Shown here piece after piece: positions 44,545 through 57,128 of a stretch of DNA of 64,000 nt. The translations under genes were made by a program, and so were the position numbers. This stretch comes from Branchipolynoe longqiensis. Taxonomy: Eukaryota > Annelida > Polychaeta > Phyllodocida > Polynoidae. Below the pieces are notes generated by a model. The model saw only the letters and a list, made by a program, of their open reading frames with translations, had not been told where the DNA came from and searched no databases. Where the stretch lies: NCBI GenBank assembly GCA_030323885.1, contig CM059186.1, forward strand, positions 146,445,810 through 146,509,809, in the 5' to 3' direction. Within the stretch, counting starts at the first letter, position 1; each line of letters begins with the position of its first letter.

Positions 44545-45440
44545 GATTTCTCCCATCCCTCCGCCTGACACACACCCCCTCCCACACACCCACCACACCA
44601 CACACACACACACAACACATCAACCCCCCTCACCTACCACCCACACCCACCACACCACACCACACCCACCACGCCACACGCAAACACCACACAAACACCC
44701 CTCACCTACCACCAACACTCACACCCACCACACCACACCCACCACACCCACAACACCCACCACACCACACCCACCACGCCATACCCACCATGCCACACCC
44801 ACCACACCCACCACCCCATCACACCCACCACACCCACCACACCACACCCACCACGCCACACCCACCACACCCACCACACCCCCTCCCACACACCCACCAC
44901 ACCACACACACACCACACCAACACCCCTCACCTACCACACACACCCACACCCACCACACACCCACGCCACCCACCCCCACACACCACACCAACACCCCTC
45001 ACCTACCACACACACCCACACCCACCACACCAAACCCACCACACCCACCGCACTACACCCACCACGCCACAGACACCACACCCACCACACCACACGCCAC
45101 CACACCACACCACGCCATCACAGACACCACACCCACCACACCCACACCCCCACCCACACACCCACCACACCACACACACACCACACCAACACCCCCTCAC
45201 CCACCACACACACGCACACCCACCACACCACACCCACCACACACACCACACCACACACACCACACCACACGCACCACACCACACGCCCCACACCATCACA
45301 CCCACCACACCCACACCCACCCACACCCACCACACCCACACCCACACCCACCCACCACACGCACCTGACCCACTACACCTACTACACCTACAACACCCAC
45401 CACACCCACAACACCCACACACCACACCCCTCACCCACCC
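44545..45440. repeat. CCACCACACCCA low-complexity array
   Basis: Irregular ACACCCACCACACC units with embedded ACACCCCTCACCTACCAC repeats. Open frames of up to about 320 residues (His/Thr/Pro) and their complements are artefacts of the repeat. Confidence 0.95.
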
Positions 45441-45887
45441 TCGTCTTGACAGACAAACGACTCGGCGCGGCACTATTAGGTATTTTCCAGGAAGAAGGAA
45501 AAAAAGAGAGACAATAATATAAACAAATATATTTAAAAATCAAAAAGGTGATATCTATTTGGGGGCATCCATAGGACGGCCGGGGTCGGGAACTCGGGGC
45601 ATTGATCTCTATTAGCGCCGTAACGATCAGCGCTGGCCGAGTGCCGGACGGATGGGGGCCGTGTCGGCGGGGCGGCCGGCGGGGCATGCATCCACTTCCC
45701 CCTGGGGCCTCGTTGGGGGGCGGGGGGGGGGGGGGGGAGTATGCGAGAGCCGGGCAGTGTGCGGTTGGTTGCGGGCGGTGCAGTGAGCGTGGGGAGTATG
45801 TGAGAAATGCGCAGGTTACTCTTTAAGTGCATTATTTTGTTAACATCGATACAGAGTATGGATATCGGTGTGTATCATTGCATGAGC
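45441..45887. other. unassigned GC-rich DNA
   Basis: GC-rich with a long G run near 45722-45738. The overlapping short frames on both strands show no recognisable domain. Confidence 0.4.
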
Positions 45888-46020
45888 AGTGAGTGTGCAA
45901 TGTGGTGGCTAGCCCACTGTGCAGTAGTTGCGGGTTCAAACCCCGGCCGAGTCAGACCATTGATTTACAAAATTACTACTTAGCTTGGGGATTAGCGTTT
46001 TTATAGGGTAGGGCAAACTA
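45888..46020 (+). mobile_element. SINE family S-related 5' fragment
   Basis: GTGGTGGCTAGCCCACTGTG, then GCGGGTTCAAACCCCGGCCG (B-box region), GAGTCAGACCATTGATTTAC and GGGTAGGGCAAAC. It stops before the main body. Confidence 0.55.
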
Positions 46021-46297
46021 CCAAAGAGCATATCAAAGCAGGTTACAGGAGTGGGAGGTGAAGACAATAACAATAAAGAGGATAATTACATACATGAATA
46101 ATATTTGCATAAGTACCTTATACCTCATATATATATATATATATATATATATGTATTTGTGTGTATACGGTGTAAATTGGCTTATACACAGTGTGCTAAG
46201 TCTGAATGGTAGATGAGAAATATAAGGATCGCTTAAAGTACATTAAAATGATATAGGTTTATGTATGCAAATGTGTGTATATATCATTATATGTATA

Positions 46298-46489
46298 CAG
46301 TAAAATCTATCTATCCAACCACCTCCACAGATTGATATTCCCCTATATCGATCGCTTTATTTCGGTCCCAAATGATCGCCCATACAAATACCATTGTAAC
46401 AACAACAAAAACTCCCTAAACAGACCACCTCCCAAAATGGACCATTTAAAGTCAGTCCCATGGTCGGTCGATTTAGAGGGGTTTTACAG
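46298..46489 (-). mobile_element. MITE family B (pogo/Tigger-like), copy 3
   Basis: Left CAGTAAAATCTATCTATCC, right GAGGGGTTTTACAG, with TA on both sides. 192 bp, so slightly longer than the 178-bp copies (extra AACAACAACAAAAAC near 46400) and more diverged. Confidence 0.75.
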
Positions 46490-46602
46490 TATGTAGATGT
46501 GTGATGTACATATGCTTACGGTGTGTTCAATCTGGATAGTATGTGAAGAATGTGAATACCACTTTCAGTGCATTTGCTAGCAGAGGAGGTCAGTGTATGT
46601 AT

Positions 46603-46862
46603 ATGAGACTGTCTCAAAAGGTGCTAAGCAATATGGGACAACATTTTGTCCATAGTAACGATCAACACACTATCTACTTATGCATTTGCTCAGGATAAAC
46701 TGATTTGTTTTTTACATGGTCTTTCATAATCCCAATAGAATACATATTGATTTGAAGCAAATGTCCTTGTGTTTTCAGTGTAACTGTTTCTGTGCTGTTT
46801 TGTGTCAATCGTTACAATGGACAAAAAAAACGAAGAGTTAAGACCTTTTGAGACAGGCTCAT
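46603..46862. mobile_element. MITE family D, copy 2
   Basis: Left ATGAGACTGTCTCAAAAGGT, right complement ATGAGCCTGTCTCAAAAGGT. It matches the copy at 18505 almost throughout, and keeps about 18 bp (AAAAAACGAAGAGTTAAGA) missing from that copy. Confidence 0.8.
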
Positions 46863-47145
46863 GTATATTCATTGCACATGCCGGACGTTGACACACAGAT
46901 ACTTTATGCTCGTCTGAATGACATCAGTACCACAGGAAGTCACCAGAATATGGTTCCATTCTGAAATGACAAACTCAGGGATGAAAATGGTCTCTGGTAA
47001 AAAAGAACCCACGGAAATCAACCCACAGAAACATATGCTATTCTGGTAACAATAGAACGTGCAGGAACAGTGTAACCATTAATGGTTGTCTTTCCACTGC
47101 CCCTTATCAACAAAATAATCCATAACATAAAATCATCTACTTAAC

Positions 47146-47516
47146 CAAAGACCCTATAATACTAAGACGGCTCACTCGCTATCTCTCCCATGGTAATGTA
47201 AATTTTGCAGTGCCACCTTGTGGTGAGTTTGATCAGCCCAGCTGCTGGTTGGTGTTTCACATGTAAAGACATACAATTATATTATACATGAGATAGGTAA
47301 GTATGAATACACATCAATATGAAATTGCTATGAACAAATACACATCATCATCAGCATCATCATCATCACACATCTTTCACTTTCATATATACATTTATAC
47401 ATATAATATACCACCTGTTTAACCAAGAGAACAGCCAGCGCACCAAGTGGTGGGTTTGATCATTTTGATTACACAATACAGGCTGAGTGAGCCGTCTTAG
47501 TATTATAGGGTCTTTG
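47146..47516. mobile_element. MITE element H with perfect inverted repeats
   Basis: 32-bp perfect terminal inverted repeats (CAAAGACCCTATAATACT continuing to GGCTCACTC) with ACTTAAC flanking both sides (47139-47145, 47517-47523). If the outer C is counted in the flank, the duplication is ACTTAACC, 8 bp, as expected for hAT elements. The interior carries GTGCCACCTTGTGGTG and AGCGCACCAAGTGGTGGG. No coding. Confidence 0.85.
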
Positions 47517-47650
47517 ACTTAACCAACAGCGAATTTCCGCGAAAACGCTGATTAGCACTGTCACTGTGTCAGGGAATCGTGGGAAAATGCCAGAAGTTTG
47601 GTTTTACCTATCCTCGTTGTGACTGTATTATCGCCCATACATGACTCTTT

Positions 47651-47700
47651 CTGTTGGAGTTCATGTCCGAGCAACATTTAAGGTCATATAAAAATGGGAT
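47651..47700 (-). mobile_element. SINE family S, 3'-end fragment
   Basis: CTGTTGGAGTTCATGTCCG, CAACATTTAAGGTCATATA; only the family tail, ending where element F begins. Confidence 0.6.
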
Positions 47701-47709
47701 TTGAACTAA

Positions 47710-48189
47710 AGGGTCTGTCACACTATGACCTATGGCGTTAGCATATGCCAACCTATGCGCTTTTCTACCAACACGTCGGCATAGGCCATCATAGGTTACA
47801 CATAGGTTGGGCATAGGTCGTATATGCTTTTCATAGGTCGTCATAGGTTGGCGTAGGTCGAGCGGCCAAAACATTTTTGTGGATGTTCAAAATTTTAAAC
47901 CTATGCCGGCGTATGGCTCATATGTTTCTCATACGCTCGTCGTACGTCGACGTACATCAGGCATACATTAGGGGTAGGTCGGCATAGGTTAGCCATACAT
48001 TTTGCATATGCCATCAAAGGTTAGGGATAGGTTAGGCATAGGTTAGGCATAGGCTATGCATACACTTCATATGTCGCTGGGACCTCCCGCAGTGCAAAAA
48101 TGTCACCGTATCTCGACCTATTATGATTTTCAAATTATTTCGCCACGTTACGCATACACCGCCGCCATATGCCGTAGTGTGACAGGGTC
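47710..48189. mobile_element. TTAA-type MITE element F
   Basis: Left AGGGTCTGTCACACTATGAC, right complement GACCCTGTCACACTACGGC, flanked by CTAA (47706-47709) and TTAA (48190-48193). The arms are built of a short repeated motif (CATAGGTCG, TAGGTTGGCATA) in both orientations. The GTCACACTACG core of the ends is shared with element G at 33311. No transposase. Confidence 0.7.
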
Positions 48190-48193
48190 TTAA

Positions 48194-48737
48194 CCATTTG
48201 TTGTCACGTACATCCTGATTCCTTGAAATTGTGTTTAACATTGATCCATAAATATAAAAAATTGCGGAAAGCCACTAAATCGCGGAGATCTTTCATCTCT
48301 GCAAACTAGACTTGCATGGGTGCAATACAAATTGGAAGACCTGATTTTATATATTTGGAGGCATCAACATTAATAAATCTGTGAACACTTATATTTAATG
48401 CATTTGTAATAGCAACATTTAAATTTCAAATGCATTTGTTTTCCTCTTTCAGCTGCTGCCACCTGGAGGTTTACTGCTAAACTACAACCACACTTTACAT
48501 TGCTAAAAGGTAAGTAAATGCGGCATTTCAGATAAATAATACCCTCACAGTCAAGTCAGCAGGTGTTAGGCATTCAAATAATGTAACTACATGCCACTCA
48601 TAATGGTATACACTGCATCACCACTTTTATTAAAATAGAAAAACGTACATATCATTAAGATATCACATTACAGGAGAGAGGGATATAAGTATAGTTTGGC
48701 GAGAGAAGGTTTCTTTTCTACAAGGTTTCTTTTATTT
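48194..48737. other. unassigned AT-rich DNA
   Basis: No open frame or known repeat of this window recognised. Confidence 0.45.
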
Positions 48738-49000
48738 GTTTTTTTGTTGGAGCTTTACCTCCTGGCACCATCTAAGGTCACATCAGGATGGGTACCGACT
48801 TTTGGAAGCACACACTCTTGGTGTCTTCATAGTGCTGCCCCACTGGGAAACCAGGCCGCCGGCATCATGGCCCGATATCCCACACAGTCACATTATCCTG
48901 ACACTGTGTTAATCAGTCCTTATCCTATCCTATTAATGCTGAGCGCCAGGCTATGTAATGACAAGTATCAATTATATAAGTAATTGGTTTGATTCGACCA
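48738..49000 (-). mobile_element. SINE family S, copy 17
   Basis: Tail TTTGTTGGAGCTTTACCTCC, body ATAGTGCTGCCCCACTGGGA and GATATCCCACACAGTCACAT, ends near TTGGTTTGATTCGACC without the tRNA head. Confidence 0.8.
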
Positions 49001-49339
49001 GCTTTGACTCGAATGATTAATAAGTGATTGATTGATTGGTGGTTGCTTTACGCCATGTCAGCAGCATAGGCCATATTCACGGCGAGAAATGTTTTTTTGT
49101 TCAAACCATCGCTTTTACATGTAAAAGCAGACGATCAATTATGTGCCAATAGATACTCATTAAATTAGAAAGCTCACAATCATATATTTGTGGTCATGGG
49201 AAACAAATTCCCATGGAAAAAGAAAAGTTTTATTAATAATTGATAGAATCTATTTGGTAAACTATATGAGGTGGTACAGTCCAGCGGCCCTCAAAAAGGC
49301 TAACATGTTTTCCTGTTTTACCTTAGTAAAAAGGTCATG

Positions 49340-49483
49340 CATGCTGTCTGCAGTGTAGAACAGTTGGCACTCTAATAAGTGCACCAATATCTAAGTTACA
49401 TATGTAGGTTCAAATCTAGATAAGTGCTTTGCTCCCGAAAACTTGGTATTTTTTTTGTATATCGAACCATGCAACTTTAATAG
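49340..49483 (+). mobile_element. MITE family A, 3' fragment
   Basis: TAATAAGTGCACCAATATCT, AAGTTACATATGTAGG and the end CGAACCATGCAACTTTAA match the family A right end. The left part is not recognisable. Confidence 0.55.
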
Positions 49484-49643
49484 AACTAGAGAAAACGAAG
49501 GACAATTGGGCTTCAATGAAAGTGCAGGTGGTGCTGGTTTCACATGCTATACACTGAATGAGTCAGGTGTGGCCAGTGTTGTTGCCGACTTGGAGGTGCG
49601 TGTTAGTGGAGTTGAGGGGAACACTCCGGGGTGTGGATTTTCT

Positions 49644-49941
49644 TGAAGATTTATACTGCCTATCATCGATAAGTCTGATTAGACTTGTTTTCACCATTAG
49701 ACAGTTTGTCGATAGAAAGCCCGAGCCTACACTTTTACCGACCCAAGGGATTTTTATCCTCCCACACCACATAGACATGGTATGAGAGCAACTGGCCTTT
49801 GATGACACTGGAAGTTATACACAGCGGTGGAAATCCAAATTGGCAGAGGTTGGGGGGCACAGGGAATCGAACCACCAACCTTCAGATTAGGAGTCTGACC
49901 TAGAAAAAAGTTAGACACTCTAACCACTCCGCCACAGAGAA
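49644..49941 (-). mobile_element. SINE family T, copy 3
   Basis: Same extent as copies 1 and 2. Body GACAGTTTGTCGATAGAAAG and TTTTTATCCTCCCACACCAC; minus-strand head TTCTCTGTGGCGGAGTGGTT and B-box region GGTGGTTCGATTCCCTG. Confidence 0.75.
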
Positions 49942-50204
49942 CACAGTAGAAGGGCGGAGCTGTGATTGGCTAAGGGAGCACGATGGCTTATGAAGTATAG
50001 TAAATGAAGGCTCATGGGAGGTCAGGAAAGTGTTGTGAACTGCTTCCTTTTTTAAGCCGTGCCCAGCAATGACTACAAATAGGTCCCAGTAGGACCAGTC
50101 GGCCATTCAATAAAATTGCCTCTCATATGTATGCAGAACATATAGTTGAAAATACCCATGTAATGTTAAATAACCACTACTGCATGCCAATGGCACATGG
50201 CATA

Positions 50205-50450
50205 TATTATATACCTATTACTTATCCTGTGTATGTATACCTATCATATGTATATATAAACTTATCCTATGTATATATATACCTATCACATGTATATATA
50301 CTGATCATATGTATATATTCCTATCGTATGTATATACCTGATACACCTATCATATATCTATCATATATACACCTTTTATATATACACCTATCACATATAC
50401 ACCTATCATATATATAGTTATCACATATCTATACATATATATATATACAA
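50205..50450. repeat. TATCATATGTATATA microsatellite
   Basis: Irregular CCTATCATATGTATATATA units of about 20 bp grading into CACCTATCATATA. The short Ile/Tyr/Ser frame is an artefact. Confidence 0.8.
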
Positions 50451-50512
50451 TAGTATCAGACGTCAGCAGCTAACCGATGTTCCTGACCTAGCACTATGAA
50501 GCCACTGGACTT

Positions 50513-50645
50513 GTATGACCTGGCAACATCTGAGGTCATGTCAAGATGGGTACCGACATGTGAAAGTGAGCACTGATGATGATTTCATAGTGCTGCCCCA
50601 CTGGGAAATCAAACCACCAGCACCATAACCCAATATACTACATAC
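50513..50645 (-). mobile_element. SINE family S, partial copy 18
   Basis: ATGACCTGGCAACATCTGAG, ATAGTGCTGCCCCACTGGGA and CACCAGCACCATAACCC. 5'-truncated. Confidence 0.7.
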
Positions 50646-50864
50646 GGTGAACAAATCTTGGCCAGTGGAATCGCAAAGACCCTTTTTCGAGACGCAAACC
50701 ACATTATAACAGTGTTGTCTGTTATGACGGTGTTGACTTGTGAGGTGACGGACAAAGAGTTGTTCGGCCTCGGTAACTTTGGCGGGGGTCTGTGGCTTAA
50801 TGCCCGCATGTGGACAAGACCAGAAGCGTCTAGTGGGGGAGGAGTGGATGGGTTGGGGATGTGG

Positions 50865-51800
50865 GTGGAGAGGGTGGTGAGGGTGGAGAGGGTGGAGAGG
50901 GTGGAGAGGGTGGAGAGGGTGGAGAGGGTGGAGAGGGTGGAGAGAGTGGTGAGGGTGGAGAGAATGGAGAGGGTGGAGAGGGTGGAGAGGATGGAGAGGG
51001 TGGAGAGGATGGAAAGGGTGGAGCGGGTGGAGAGGGTGGGCAGAGAGGTTTGGGAATGGTGGGGGCGGAGAGGTTAGAGAGGGGGGGAGTGGAAAGTAGC
51101 ATGGGGAGGGTGAGGGGTGGGAGAGAGATCGGGGGGGAAGGGGTAGGGGAGGGTGGAGGGAGAGGGGGAGAAGTGTGAGAAGATGGAAAGGGTGCAGAAG
51201 ATGGAGAGTGTGGAGAGAGTGGAGCGGATTGGAGAAGGAGGAAATGGTGGAGAGGGGGGAGGGTTGAGAGGATGGGGAGGATGGACAGGATAGAGAGGGT
51301 GGAGAGGGTGGAGAGAGTAGCGAGGGGAGGTAGAAGGTGGAGGGAGAGGGTGGAGCGGTGGAGAAGGTGGAGAGGGGGAGAGAATGGAGAGGGGAGAGGG
51401 TGGGGAGCGTGGAGAGCGTGGAGAGGGGGATAAGGGGGAAATGGGGGAGAGGGTGGGAAGTGTAGAGGGAGAGGGAGGGGATGAGGGGAGAGGGGAGAGG
51501 GGGGGGGTATGGGGAAAGGGGTGGGGGGAGGGCAGGGAAGGAAGGTGAGGAGGGAGTGAAGTGTGAGGATGGGGGTAAGGGGAAGAGGGGTACGGGGAGG
51601 CTGAGGGTGGGGATGGGGATGGGATGGAGTAGGGGGCTGGGGAGATGGGAGGGGGTAAGGGGAGGGGTAGGGGTAGGGGAGGATGGGAAGAGGGGAGGAG
51701 GGGAAGAGGGCAAGATGGGAGGAGGGGAGGAGGGGAGGAGCGGAGGAGGGGAGGAGGGGAGGGGGGAGGAGGGGAGGAGGGGAGGAGGGGAGGAGTGTCA
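50865..51800. repeat. GGTGGAGAG purine array
   Basis: A 9-bp GGTGGAGAG repeat (50865-51030) degrades into GGGGAGG-type purine-rich DNA up to 51800. Both strands lack stops, giving Gly/Glu/Arg or Ser/Pro/Leu frames up to 390 residues, all compositional. Confidence 0.95.
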
Positions 51801-52318
51801 GTAAATCGCAGCACGAGTCGCCACACACTAAAGCCGTAGTCGCAACACTAAAAATACCCTACCGTGACAGAAGACTGCAACAAGCAACTAAATTCCGCCA
51901 GTATCCGCAGCAAATAATCACCTCGCATATATTTCACACCCAATTGGTATCCACAGATGGAGCAACGACATATGAGCATGCTTTATATGAGGAGTGTTGG
52001 TTCATCATCACCAACACCAACACCGCCAACATCACCATCAACATCACCATCAAAATCACCATCACCACCACCATCATCATCAATATTATTATTATTACTA
52101 TTCGTGATATGTTCTTTTTTTTTTTAAATGGCGAAAACCATCGGCGATTTGTTAATGACGCATGGCTGCTGCCACGCGGTGCTTGATGGGATATTTATGT
52201 CGGAGCTTTAAGTGGGAGCTCGAGCGGGGGACCCGCTGTGCGGGTAGGTCCGACCCGCCCGTCCACCCGCCACTCTAAATCAACTCCTTTTAGGCAATGA
52301 CATCTTTCCGATACAGAA

Positions 52319-55300
52319 GTGTGGGATGCAAAGTTTGCACGTCGGCGCAGACTTGCCCCCCACCCCTCCCCATCCACTCCCCTCCCCCAACTCCCACCTC
52401 CCCCCTCTTTCACCACTCCCACTACCCCGTGTATGTTGGCATGTATAAATAAGAGACAGGAAGACATGTGTGGTGCATTCCATGCAGCCATATGCACATC
52501 ACAGAAAGAAGGTAACTGCCAACCATAAACTAGTTCTATGCACAGCGAAGAAGGTAACCACCAACCATAAAGTAGGTGTATGCACAGCAAAGTAGGTAAC
52601 CACCAACCATAAAGTAGGTGTATGCACAGCGAAGAAGGTAACCACCAACCATAAAGTAGTTGTATGCACATCAAAGAAGGTAACCAACCATAAAGTAGTT
52701 GTATTCACAGCACAGAAAGAAGATAACTGCCAACCATAAGGTAGTTCTATGCACAGCAAAGAAGGTAACCACCAACCATGAAGTAGTTGTATGCACAGCG
52801 AAGAAGGTAACCAACCCTAAAGTAGTTGCATGCACAGCGAACAAGGTACCCACCAACCATAAATAGTTGTATGCACAGCAAAGAAGCTAACCACCAACCA
52901 TCAAGTAGTTGTATGCACACTGAAGAAGGTAACCACCAACCATCAAGTAGTTGTATGCAAAGTGAAGAAGGTAACCTAGTAACCACCAACCATAAAGTTG
53001 ACCCACCAACATGTTAGCCAGAATATGGATGTACACATCTCGATAGTCCTTAACTAATAATGAACTCAGCAGCTGAGAATATATAATGTGAATGTGATGT
53101 ATACCGTAGTATGCGAATATAAAGGTACAGAAGCGAATTAGTATTATGTACTATATAAGTAATTATAGGAGTATAACTATTCGGAAACCGATTATCCATG
53201 AACTGTGTGCTCCCTATCAACCTAACACTACAACTACTAACTGAAATTCCTCCAAGTCATCTACTGGTCAGGATTTTGGTCTCGACTGGTGGCGCCACCT
53301 GCCGCATCCTCCATGCCTGCCTCTGCCTCTGCCACTAGCTCCAAAGGTCCCCCCCCCCCCGTAAGACCCAACATTGGACTGGTGGCGCCACCTTCGGCAC
53401 ACCTCAACTCCACCGGATGTTGACTAGTGTCAGTCGCACAGGAAGATATACATATTTATATATATTAAATTGTGAGATATATGTAGAACAACATGTTAAA
53501 CCGAATTTGGGAAGATGGGTGTTTAATTGAGAGATGTGATAATCCCAGAATGAAGAGTCACTCTTCAAAGAAATACGATATCTCTCACTTTTTCAGGAAA
53601 GCGCTAAATTTTGCACAGCTGTAGAGTAGACCCATACAATCATTTTTTAGATGGACCCCAAAAATCACACCCCTCTGGTGGCAACAATCTTGAAGTGTGG
53701 GATGCAAAGTTTGCACGTCAGTGCAGACTTGCCCCCCACCCCTCCCCATCCACTCCCCTCCCCCAACTCCCACCTCCCCCCTCTTTCACCACTCCCACTA
53801 CCCCGTGTATGTTGGCATGTATAAATAAGAGACAGGAAGACATGTGTGGTGCATTCCATGCAGCCATATGCACATCACAGAAAGAAGGTAACTGCCAACC
53901 ATAAACTAGTTCTATGCACAGCGAAGAAGGTAACCACCAACCATAAAGTAGGTGTATGCACAGCAAAGTAGGTAACCACCAACCATAAAGTAGGTGTATG
54001 CACAGCGAAGAAGGTAACCACCAACCATAAAGTAGTTGTATGCACATCAAAGAAGGTAACCAACCATAAAGTAGTTGTATTCACAGCACAGAAAGAAGAT
54101 AACTGCCAACCATAAGGTAGTTCTATGCACAGCAAAGAAGGTAACCACCAACCATGAAGTAGTTGTATGCACAGCGAAGAAGGTAACCAACCCTAAAGTA
54201 GTTGCATGCACAGCGAACAAGGTACCCACCAACCATAAATAGTTGTATGCACAGCAAAGAAGCTAACCACCAACCATCAAGTAGTTGTATGCACACTGAA
54301 GAAGGTAACCGCCAACCATCAAGTAGTTGTATGCAAAGTGAAGAAGGTAACCTAGTAACCACCAACCATAAAGTTGACCCACCAACATGTTAGCCAGAAT
54401 ATGGATGTACACATCTCGATAGTCCTTAACTAATAATGAACTCAGCAGCTGAGAATATATAATGTGAATGTGATGTATACCGTAGTATGCGAATATAAAG
54501 GTACAGAAGCGAATTAGTATTATGTACTATATAAGTAATTATAGGAGTATAACTATTCGGAAACCGATTATCCATGAACTGTGTGCTCCCTATCAACCTA
54601 ACACTACAACTACTAACTGAAATTCCTCCAAGTCATCTACTGGTCAGGATTTTGGTCTCGACTGGTGGCGCCACCTGCCGCATCCTCCATGCCTGCCTCT
54701 GCCTCTGCCACTAGCTCCAAATGTCCCCCCCCCCCCCCCCCCCCCCGTAAGACCCAACATTGGACTGGTGGCGCCACCTTCGGCACACCTCAACTCCACC
54801 GGATGTTGACTAGTGTCAGTCGCACAGGAAGATATACATATTTATATATATTAAATTGTGAGATATATGTAGAACAACATGTTAAACCGAATTTGGGAAG
54901 ATGGGTGTTTAATTGAGAGATGTGATAATCCCAGAATGAAGAGTCACTCTTCAAAGAAATACGATATCTCTCACTTTTTCAGGAAAGCGCTAAATTTTGC
55001 ACAGCTGTAGAGTAGACCCATACAATCATTTTTTAGATGGACCCCAAAAATCACACCCCTCTGGTGGCAACAATCTTGAAGTGTGGGATGCAAAGTTTGC
55101 ACGTCAGTGCAGACTTGCCCCCCACCCCTCCCCATCCACTCCCCTCCCCCAACTCCCACCTCCCCCCTCTTTCACCACTCCCACTACCCCGTGTATGTTG
55201 GCATGTATAAATAAGAGACAGGAAGACATGTGTGGTGCATTCCATGCAGCCATATGCACATCACAGAAAGAAGGTAACTGCCAACCATAAACTAGTTCTA

Positions 55301-56404
55301 TGCACAGCGAAGAAGGTAACCACCAACCATAAAGTAGGTGTATGCACAGCAAAGTAGGTAACCACCAACCATAAAGTAGGTGTATGCACAGCGAAGAAGG
55401 TAACCACCAACCATAAAGTAGTTGTATGCACATCAAAGAAGGTAACCAACCATAAAGTAGTTGTATGCACAGCACAGAAAGAAGGTAACTGCCAACCATA
55501 AGGTAGTTCTATGCACAGCGAAGAAGGTAACCACCAACCATGAAGTAGTTGTATGCACAGCGAAGAAGGTAACCAACCATAAAGTAGTTGCATGCACAGC
55601 GAACAATGTACCCACCAACCATAATTAGTTGTATGCACAGCAAAGAAGCTAACCACCAACCATCAAGTAGTTGTATGCACAGTGAAGAAGATAACCACCA
55701 ACCATCAAGTAGTTGTATGCACACTGAAGAAGGTAACCACCAACCATCAAGTAGTTGTATGCAAAGTGAAGAAGGTAACCTAGTAACCGCCAACCATAAA
55801 GTTGACCCACCAACATGTTAGCCAGAATATGGATGTACACATCTCGATAGTCCTTAACTAATAATGAACTCAGCAGCTGAGAATATATAATGTGAATGTG
55901 ATGTATACCGTAGTATGCGAATATAAAGGTACAGAAGCGAATTAGTATTATGTACTATATAAGTAATTATAGGAGTATATCTATTCGGAAACCGATTATC
56001 CATGAACTGTGTCCTCCCTATCAACTTAACACTACAACCACTAACTGAAATTCCTCCAAGTCATCTACTGGTCAGGATTTTGGTCTCGACTGGTGGCGCC
56101 ACCTGCCGCATCCTCCATGCCTGCCTCTGCCTCTGCCACTAGCTCCAAATGTTTCCCCCCCCCCCGTAAGACCCAACATTGGACTGGTGGCGCCACCTTC
56201 GGCACACCTCAACTCCACCGGATGTTGACTAGTGTCAGTCGCACAGGAAGATATATATATTTATATATATTAAATTGAAAGAAATACGGTATCTCTCACT
56301 TTTTCAGGAAAGCGCTAAATTTTGCACAGCTGTAGAGTAGACCCAAACAATCATTTTTTAGATGGACCCCAAAAATCACACCCCTCTGGTGGCAACAATC
56401 TTGA
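52319..56404. repeat. three tandem copies of a roughly 1.38-kb unit with internal 42-bp repeats
   Basis: GTGTGGGATGCAAAGTTTGC starts units at 52319, 53695 and 55081 (1,376 and 1,386 bp). The third is 1,324 bp and lacks about 95 bp near 56275. Each unit holds a C-rich segment, about 12 copies of a 42-bp repeat (GAAGAAGGTAACCACCAACC, TAAAGTAGTTGTATGCACAG), a unique AT-rich part, and repeat W with two GGTGGCGCCACC palindromes around a poly-C run that differs between units (about 12, 25 and 10 C). Units 1 and 2 are otherwise almost identical. Repeated frames in it (Leu/Tyr/Trp-rich) follow the 42-bp period, a multiple of three, and are not conserved proteins. Confidence 0.93.
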
Positions 56405-57124
56405 ATTCCAAGATGGCTGCCCAGCTGCACCTATTTTCTTAATACATGTAAATGTACATATAGTGTGCCTGAACATGATTATTCAGGTCCATAAAATATC
56501 ATCAAGTCGGGTCGCGCTAAATTGGAGTTCAGGAAAATCCACATTCAAAGTGATCCAGTATTGACCTAACATCCAGAAAAAAGCATTTTCGCCACAGTTG
56601 ACCCATTTTTGCATGGTTACTTTCTGGCCAAGTAAATCACCTTTGAATTAAGTAACGCCATAAATACATTGCTTTTGTTACCGTTGAAAACAAAACACAA
56701 ATTAATTTGTAATAAAGCTTTTTATATAAACAATCCCACACGAGAACAGTTTGTTTATTTGAACATATTGTCTTTTTTTTTTTTAGCAGTTTGTTCCATT
56801 TTGATCTAGAAACTAAATAAGACAAGAAAACAGGAAAATATTTTTATTCCATTTTGATCTACAAAAAATAAAAAATAAAACAGGAAATTAATTAATTCAA
56901 TTCACCCGGAAAGAGCTAAGAAAAAAAGCCCAATGATTCATCTCGTTATATCTGAATTCCCGTAAAATCGGGATTTCACTTATATATACACAGATATCTA
57001 TGGATATAATGGACCCTAAGTGAGGGTAGCTAGTAGTTGTTTAGTTAAATAGTGATCTTGGGGGTATATATGCATATACATGTTTCTGTATATATATACA
57101 TATGAGATAAATGCACATCCACCC
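56405..57124. other. unassigned AT-rich DNA
   Basis: Low GC, A-runs near 56770 and 56860. No feature is supported. Confidence 0.5.
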
Positions 57125-57128
57125 TTAA

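Noticed and set aside
44543..45517. His/Thr/Pro frame of 324 residues
   Set aside because: CCACACC low-complexity DNA; multiple frames on both strands are open at once.
50541..51828. Ser/Pro/Leu-rich frames of 250-390 residues on the minus strand
   Set aside because: Complement of a purine-rich GGAGAG array; overlapping frames are all open, which is compositional.
52195..55840. Repeated Leu/Tyr/Trp-rich frames that could suggest small membrane proteins
   Set aside because: They follow the 42-bp tandem repeat (a multiple of three) on the minus strand; their presence in all three units only reflects the tandem duplication, and each lacks an independent conserved start or end.
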